Shown here in pieces: positions 60,088 to 64,000 of a DNA stretch of 64,000 nt. The notes under the pieces were generated by a model. That model was given only the letters and a program-made list of their open reading frames with translations. It was not told the origin of the DNA and ran no database searches. Both the position numbers and the translations under genes were made by a program. The stretch covers positions 1,674,001-1,738,000 of the forward strand of contig CP025776.1 of NCBI GenBank assembly GCA_002886105.1, given 5' to 3'. Source of the DNA: Enterobacter sp. EA-1. Its GTDB lineage: Bacteria > Pseudomonadota > Gammaproteobacteria > Enterobacterales > Enterobacteriaceae. Numbering within the stretch: the first letter of the stretch is position 1; every line of letters starts with the position of its first letter.

Positions 60088-60669
60088 TCCTCGGTGGAGC
60101 GGCTCTGGCGTTTTTTCCGACGATGCCGGAGCCAGCCACGCAGGCACAACACCAGCACCACCGCGAGGAGCAGCCAAATCCAGCGTTTCACATGCTGGTC
60201 GAACTGGTGCAGCCACGGACCAATCACCTCGCCGCCAACATACCCCCAGCGTAGTGAAGAGGAGCGCCCAAACGATAGCGCCAATGATGTTCAGCGGCAG
60301 GAAAATTTTCGGTCGCAGGTGGCTGGTGCCAATTAATAGCGGGCCGATAATGCGAAAGCCGTACATAAATCGCGAGCCAATCACAAACAGGTAAGGATGG
60401 CGGCGAATGAGTGTTTGCGCCTGATGGATCTTCGCGCGGTGGCGGGAAAAACGCCGCAGGATCTTCATGCCATAACGCCTGCCCAGCAAATAGAGCAACT
60501 GGTCGCCAATCATCCCCCCCAGCGCAACAGACAGCACCACCAGCGGGAAACGCAGTAACCCTTGATGCGCTGCTACCCCGCCCAGCAGGGTAATGGTTTC
60601 TCCTTCGGCAACGCTGCCAATAACCAGTGCGGCGTAGCCATACTGGCTAATCAGATGATTGATATCCAT
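60084..60669 (-). CDS. yohD: YohD DedA-family membrane protein
   Basis: This DedA/SNARE-associated (VTT-domain) membrane protein has about 193 residues; the family helps flip or recycle polyprenyl and other lipids. It starts MDINHLISQYGYAALVIGSV. The domain includes EGETITLLGGVAAHQGLLRF, GGMIGDQLLYLLGRRYGMKI, FVIGSRFMYGFRIIGPLLIG and NIIGAIVWALLFTTLG. A frame change near 60245 leads to GGEVIGPWLHQFDQHVKRW. It ends RKKRQSRSTED. Confidence 0.92.
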
Positions 60670-60842
60670 TGTGTTTACGTCCTCCCGGTAAAACGCCTGT
60701 AAGCATACACCTGATATCGCGCTCTTGCCGGAAGAAGCGAGTACTTTGCCTGCGGCGGCATTTTTTGAGTTGTACATAAAATAAGCGAAATAGTGAATTA
60801 TACTGAAAGTGTCGATGTCCGGGCATTCAGCAAGGGGGCGTT

Positions 60843-61431
60843 ATGAACCATGTCTGGGGACTTCTTTCCCATCCCGATCGTGAAATGCAGGTTATCAGAG
60901 GTGAAAACGAAACCATTTCGCATCACTACACTCACCATGTATTAATCATGGCGGCAATTCCGGTGATTTGCGCCTTTATTGGCACCACGCAAATCGGCTG
61001 GAATTTCGGTGAGAACAGTGTCGTGACGTTGTCATTGGTGACCGGTTTCTCTCTGGCGGTGCTGTTCTATGCCCTGATGCTGGCGGGCGTAGCGGTGATG
61101 GGGCGCGTGATCTGGTGGATGGCGCGCAGCTACCCGCAACGGCCGTCACTGGGGGCGCTGTATGGTGTTTGCCGGCTATGTGGCGACGCCGCTGTTTCTG
61201 AGCGGTATTGTGGCGCTTTACCCGCTGGTATGGCTGTGCGTGCTGGTGGGGACGGTGGCGCTGTTCTACACCGGTTATCTGCTCTATGTCGGTATCCCGA
61301 CATTCCTGAGTATCAACAAGGAAGAGGGGCTGAGCTTTTCCAGTTCAACGCTGGCGATCGGCGTACTGGTGCTGGAAGTTTTGCTGGCGCTGACGGTGAT
61401 CCTGTGGGGCTATGGCTACCGGTTGTTCTGA
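60843..61431 (+). CDS. yohC: YohC Yip1-family membrane protein
   Basis: This is a Yip1-domain inner-membrane protein of about 195 residues; its function is unknown. It starts MNHVWGLLSHPDREMQVIRG and has HHVLIMAAIPVICAFIGTTQ, MVFAGYVATPLFLSGIVALY and NKEEGLSFSSSTLAIGVLVL. It ends ILWGYGYRLF. One extra base near 61160 splits it into two frames, matching the one-base excess in length. Confidence 0.92.
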
Positions 61432-61611
61432 TACCTGTTCTCTGAATCTTGCGTTGCTGGTGTAAAAGCCGGCAACGCAATCTCGCAATGATTATCCTCT
61501 GGCGACAACCCTGCATGGCGGCTATTATGCCAAAGCCAGCTCTGCTATTGCTCCGGCTAACAGACGCGGTGTGCGTAATAACGTGCGTGAATAATCTTCA
61601 GAAGTCTCATC

Positions 61612-62561
61612 ATGCAGAAATTTCGAGTCTCCTTATTAAGCCCTGGCCTTATTATTGGCTGCGCCTGTGGCGCCGTTTGCTGTTGCGAAAACGACTACCC
61701 CGACTGTTGCCGCACAACCTGAGATTGCTTCAGGCAGCGCGATGATTGTCGATCTGCAAAACCAATCAAGTTATCTATTCCAGCCATCCCGATCTGGTGC
61801 GTCCTATAGCCTCCATCACCAAACTGATGACGGCGATGGTGGTGCTGGATGCGCGACTGCCGCTTGATGAGAAACTCACGGTGGACATCAGCCAGACGCC
61901 GGAAATGAAAGGGATTTACTCCCGTGTGCGTCTGAACAGCGAAATCAGTCGTAAAAATATGCTGCTGCTGGCGCTGATGTCATCGGAAAACCGTGCGGCG
62001 GCAAGCCCTCGGCGCACCACTATCCGGGCGGCTATAACGCCTTTATTGCGGCGATGAACGCCAAAGCGAAAGCGCTCGGCATGAGCAATACCCATTTTGT
62101 TGAGCCGACCGGGTTGTCGATCCACAACGTTTCTACCGCGCGGGATTTGACCAAACTGCTGATCGCGACCAAACAATATCCGCTGCTGGGTCAACTGAGC
62201 ACCACGCGTGAAGAGATGGCGACCTTTGCAAATCCGGCGTATACGCTGCCGTTCCGCAATACCAACCATCTGGTCTATCGCGATAACTGGAATATTCAGC
62301 TGACGAAAACCGGCTTTACCAATGCGGCAGGACACTGCCTGGTGATGCGTACCGTCATCAATAACAAATCGGTGGCGCTGGTGGTGATGGATGCGTTTGG
62401 GAAGTTCACACTTTGCTGACGCCAGCCGTCTGCGGACCTGGATTGAAACCGGGAAAGCGCAGCCGGTACCGGCTTCCGCTTTAAGCTATAAGCGCCAGAA
62501 AGCGGCGCAAATGGCGCAAAACCCGGCCGATGACGACGCGCAGACCGCGCAAAACGATTAA
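61612..62561 (+). CDS. pbpG: PbpG penicillin-binding protein 7 (D-alanyl-D-alanine endopeptidase)
   Basis: This periplasmic DD-endopeptidase of the S11 family cuts peptidoglycan cross-links. It starts [11 protein letters not shown], with a signal peptide whose second half lies in another frame. Active-site motifs are all present: SxxK in [20 protein letters not shown], SxN in [11 protein letters not shown] and KTG in [20 protein letters not shown]. It ends [10 protein letters not shown] at about 315 residues. Frame changes fall near 61640, 61762, 62008 and 62405. It converges on a GNAT gene, with one base between them. Confidence 0.93.
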
Positions 62562-63108
62562 TTATTCCGGCAGCGTCCAGTCACCGTCGTTGAGTGGGCG
62601 CTGCATAATCAACGTATCCCGCCAGTCCCCTTTTTATAGCCGACGCTGCGCAGTTGCCCGGCCAGCTCAAACCCGTACTTTTATGCAGGCGCAACGAGCC
62701 GGTATTGTTGTTGCCATCGCCGATCACCGCAATCATCTGCCGCCACGGCCCGGCTTCGCAACGGGCGATGAGCGCGCCCATCAGCGTACTCCCAATACCG
62801 CGCCCAATCATACTGGCATCGACATAAATAGACTCTTCAAGCGTATAGCGATAGGCCTCGCGAGGGCGGTAGAAACTGGCATAACTGTAGCCGACCACAA
62901 TGCCATGGTAGAGGGCGACCAGCCACGGCAGGCCGTCTTTGGCAACCTTGTTCATGCGGCTACGCATGTCATCAATAGGCGGGACTTCTTCGAAGGAGGC
63001 GCGGCCATGCAGCACGTGCCGAGGCATAGAGGGAAGCAATAGCGTGAACGTCTTCAGGGCGTCGCGCACTTCTATTGCAGGACCAGATAAGACATCAACA
63101 GCAGACAT
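62562..63108 (-). CDS. GNAT-family N-acetyltransferase
   Basis: This GNAT acetyltransferase of about 181 residues resembles the MnaT/phosphinothricin acetyltransferase group. It starts MSAVDVLSGPAIEVRDAL. The acceptor region is VPPIDDMRSRMNKVAKDGLP, and acetyl-CoA motif A is ESIYVDASMIGRGIGSTLMG (the RGxG/A loop). HKKYGFE-type sequence follows after a shift near 62680, and the end reads DGDWTLPE. E. coli K-12 has no gene between pbpG and dld, so this is an accessory insertion. Confidence 0.85.
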
Positions 63109-63210
63109 GGCAGGTGTGCTCTTCAAAGCAGAGCCATAGAAACGTTTCTATGGCTTTCGCTACTCTAGTACGAACGGAGACACAATACAGTGCGCGGTGC
63201 GGTTATTTGG

Positions 63211-64000
63211 TCAGAGCTTCTGCGCCATGTCAGCCGCTTCGCCTTCCTGCCAGAATTTACGCTTGCTGGTTTTCCCGATGCCGGGGTTCATGCTGTTTGT
63301 CGGGTCGTTATCCTGATAGAAACGTTTTAGCGTTTCTGTGGCTTCATACAGATGACCGACGTTATGTTCAGCAGGGTATTGCGCGCCGCGTTCTCGCAGC
63401 AGCGCCAGCATCTGCTCTTTGAGCGCATGCGCATCCACCCCCGCACGATGTAATCACGGTGGAAAACGTGGCACAAAAGTGTCCGTAGTAGAGCTTATGC
63501 ACCAGCTGGCTGTCGATTTCCGGCGGAAGATGCTCAAACCACTCGGTATCGTTACGTCGGAGGGCAATGTCCAGCGGCAGAATATCCTCCACCTCATCGG
63601 CATGCACCGCCCGGTAACGGATAGCGGCGCCCGCTGCGCGCAAAACGGTGTAAAAACGCTTTGCTGCCTTCCTCCGGCGTACACACAAAATGCCCCTTCA
63701 GCGGTCGCGAAGTAGTCGTTTAACCAGCTTTGCGCTTCGGCAATGCCGTCACCGGACATCTTCAACAGCAGATGGTGTTCGTATTTATTGCGCCACTCTT
63801 TCATGCGCGGTGGCAGGTGCGACGGGAATAAGCGGGTGATCTTTTGCAGTGAACGGTCGACAAAATGTGGCTTAAAGAGTGGAGATTTTTCCAGTAACGC
63901 ATCCGTACGCCCCTTCAGGGTGAAGAAGAACGGCATTTTATCGGTGCCGAGCTTGTCGATCATCAGGAAGGTGTCTTTGCTGTACTGTTCGGCAATATCG
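63211..64000 (-). CDS. dld: Quinone-dependent D-lactate dehydrogenase, C-terminal part
   Basis: This is the membrane-associated FAD enzyme that oxidises D-lactate to pyruvate and feeds electrons to quinone. The window contains the C-terminal ~260 residues; the start is beyond the right edge. Blocks are MIDKLGTDKMPFFFTLKGRT, RLFPSHLPPRMKEWRNKYEH and DEVEDILPLDIALRRNDTEW. The cap-domain end reads YYGHF, then GAQYPAEHNVGHLYEATETL and NPGIGKTSKRKFW. The tail EGEAADMAQKL is longer than in E. coli. Frame changes fall near 63470, 63670 and 63690. Confidence 0.93.

Overview
The window is a chromosomal segment of a member of the Enterobacteriaceae that is close to, but not, Escherichia coli. The order yejM-yejL-yejK-rplY-radD-rsuA-bcr-yejG-yejFEBA-pdeN-mepS-lpxT-yeiR-yeiQ ... 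setB-fruBKA-nfo-yeiH-yeiE-lysP-cirA-yeiG-folE-yeiB-galS-mglBAC-sanA-cdd-yohK-yohJ-dusC-yohP-yohF-yohD-yohC-pbpG-dld is the E. coli 47-49 minute region in inverted orientation. Predicted proteins are mostly close to their E. coli counterparts, which suggests an Enterobacter/Kosakonia/Klebsiella/Citrobacter-type genome. The genus cannot be fixed from what is visible.

The sequence is dense in single-base insertions and deletions. Almost every conserved gene, essential ones included (yejM, folE, rplY), is broken into two to six frames, often at short homopolymers. These are best read as sequencing or assembly errors, not pseudogenes. The coordinates given here join the frames of each gene from its conserved start to its conserved stop. 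The galactose transporter region (42.0-45.5 kb) and dusC are worse: mglB lacks about 31 internal codons and dusC lacks parts of its middle and C-terminal end.

Layout: 1-12.6 kb carries a lipid A homeostasis sensor, nucleoid protein, ribosomal protein L25, RadD helicase, 16S pseudouridine synthase, Bcr efflux and the YejABEF peptide ABC importer. 12.7-17.1 kb carries envelope and signalling genes (PdeN, MepS, LpxT) and the COG0523 GTPase YeiR. 17.3-20.1 kb holds a divergent yeiQ/uxuA hexuronate pair with ExuR/UxuR-like operators; E. coli has uxuA elsewhere. 20.2-26.5 kb carries efpL, yeiW, setB and the Cra-controlled fructose PTS operon. 26.5-32.5 kb carries nfo, yeiH/yeiE and an extra amino-acid ABC importer. 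32.7-41.7 kb carries lysP, Fur-box cirA, a formylglutathione hydrolase, an MFS protein, folE, yeiB and galS. 41.7-46.5 kb carries mglBAC followed by a cluster of small unknown genes. 46.5-50.4 kb carries sanA, cdd, yohKJ and dusC.

The most interesting region is 50.4-57.1 kb. A probable OprD-like outer-membrane porin gene and a secreted SurE-like nucleotidase gene precede a BglG-type antiterminator, a BglF-type PTS permease and a phospho-beta-glucosidase. A BglG-type antiterminator target overlapping a terminator is seen three times: before the porin, before bglG, and between bglG and bglF. This suggests that the porin-phosphatase pair is a second arm of the beta-glucoside regulon. The window ends with a LysR/metallo-hydrolase pair, the yohP-yohF-yohD-yohC group, pbpG, a GNAT acetyltransferase and the C-terminal half of dld.
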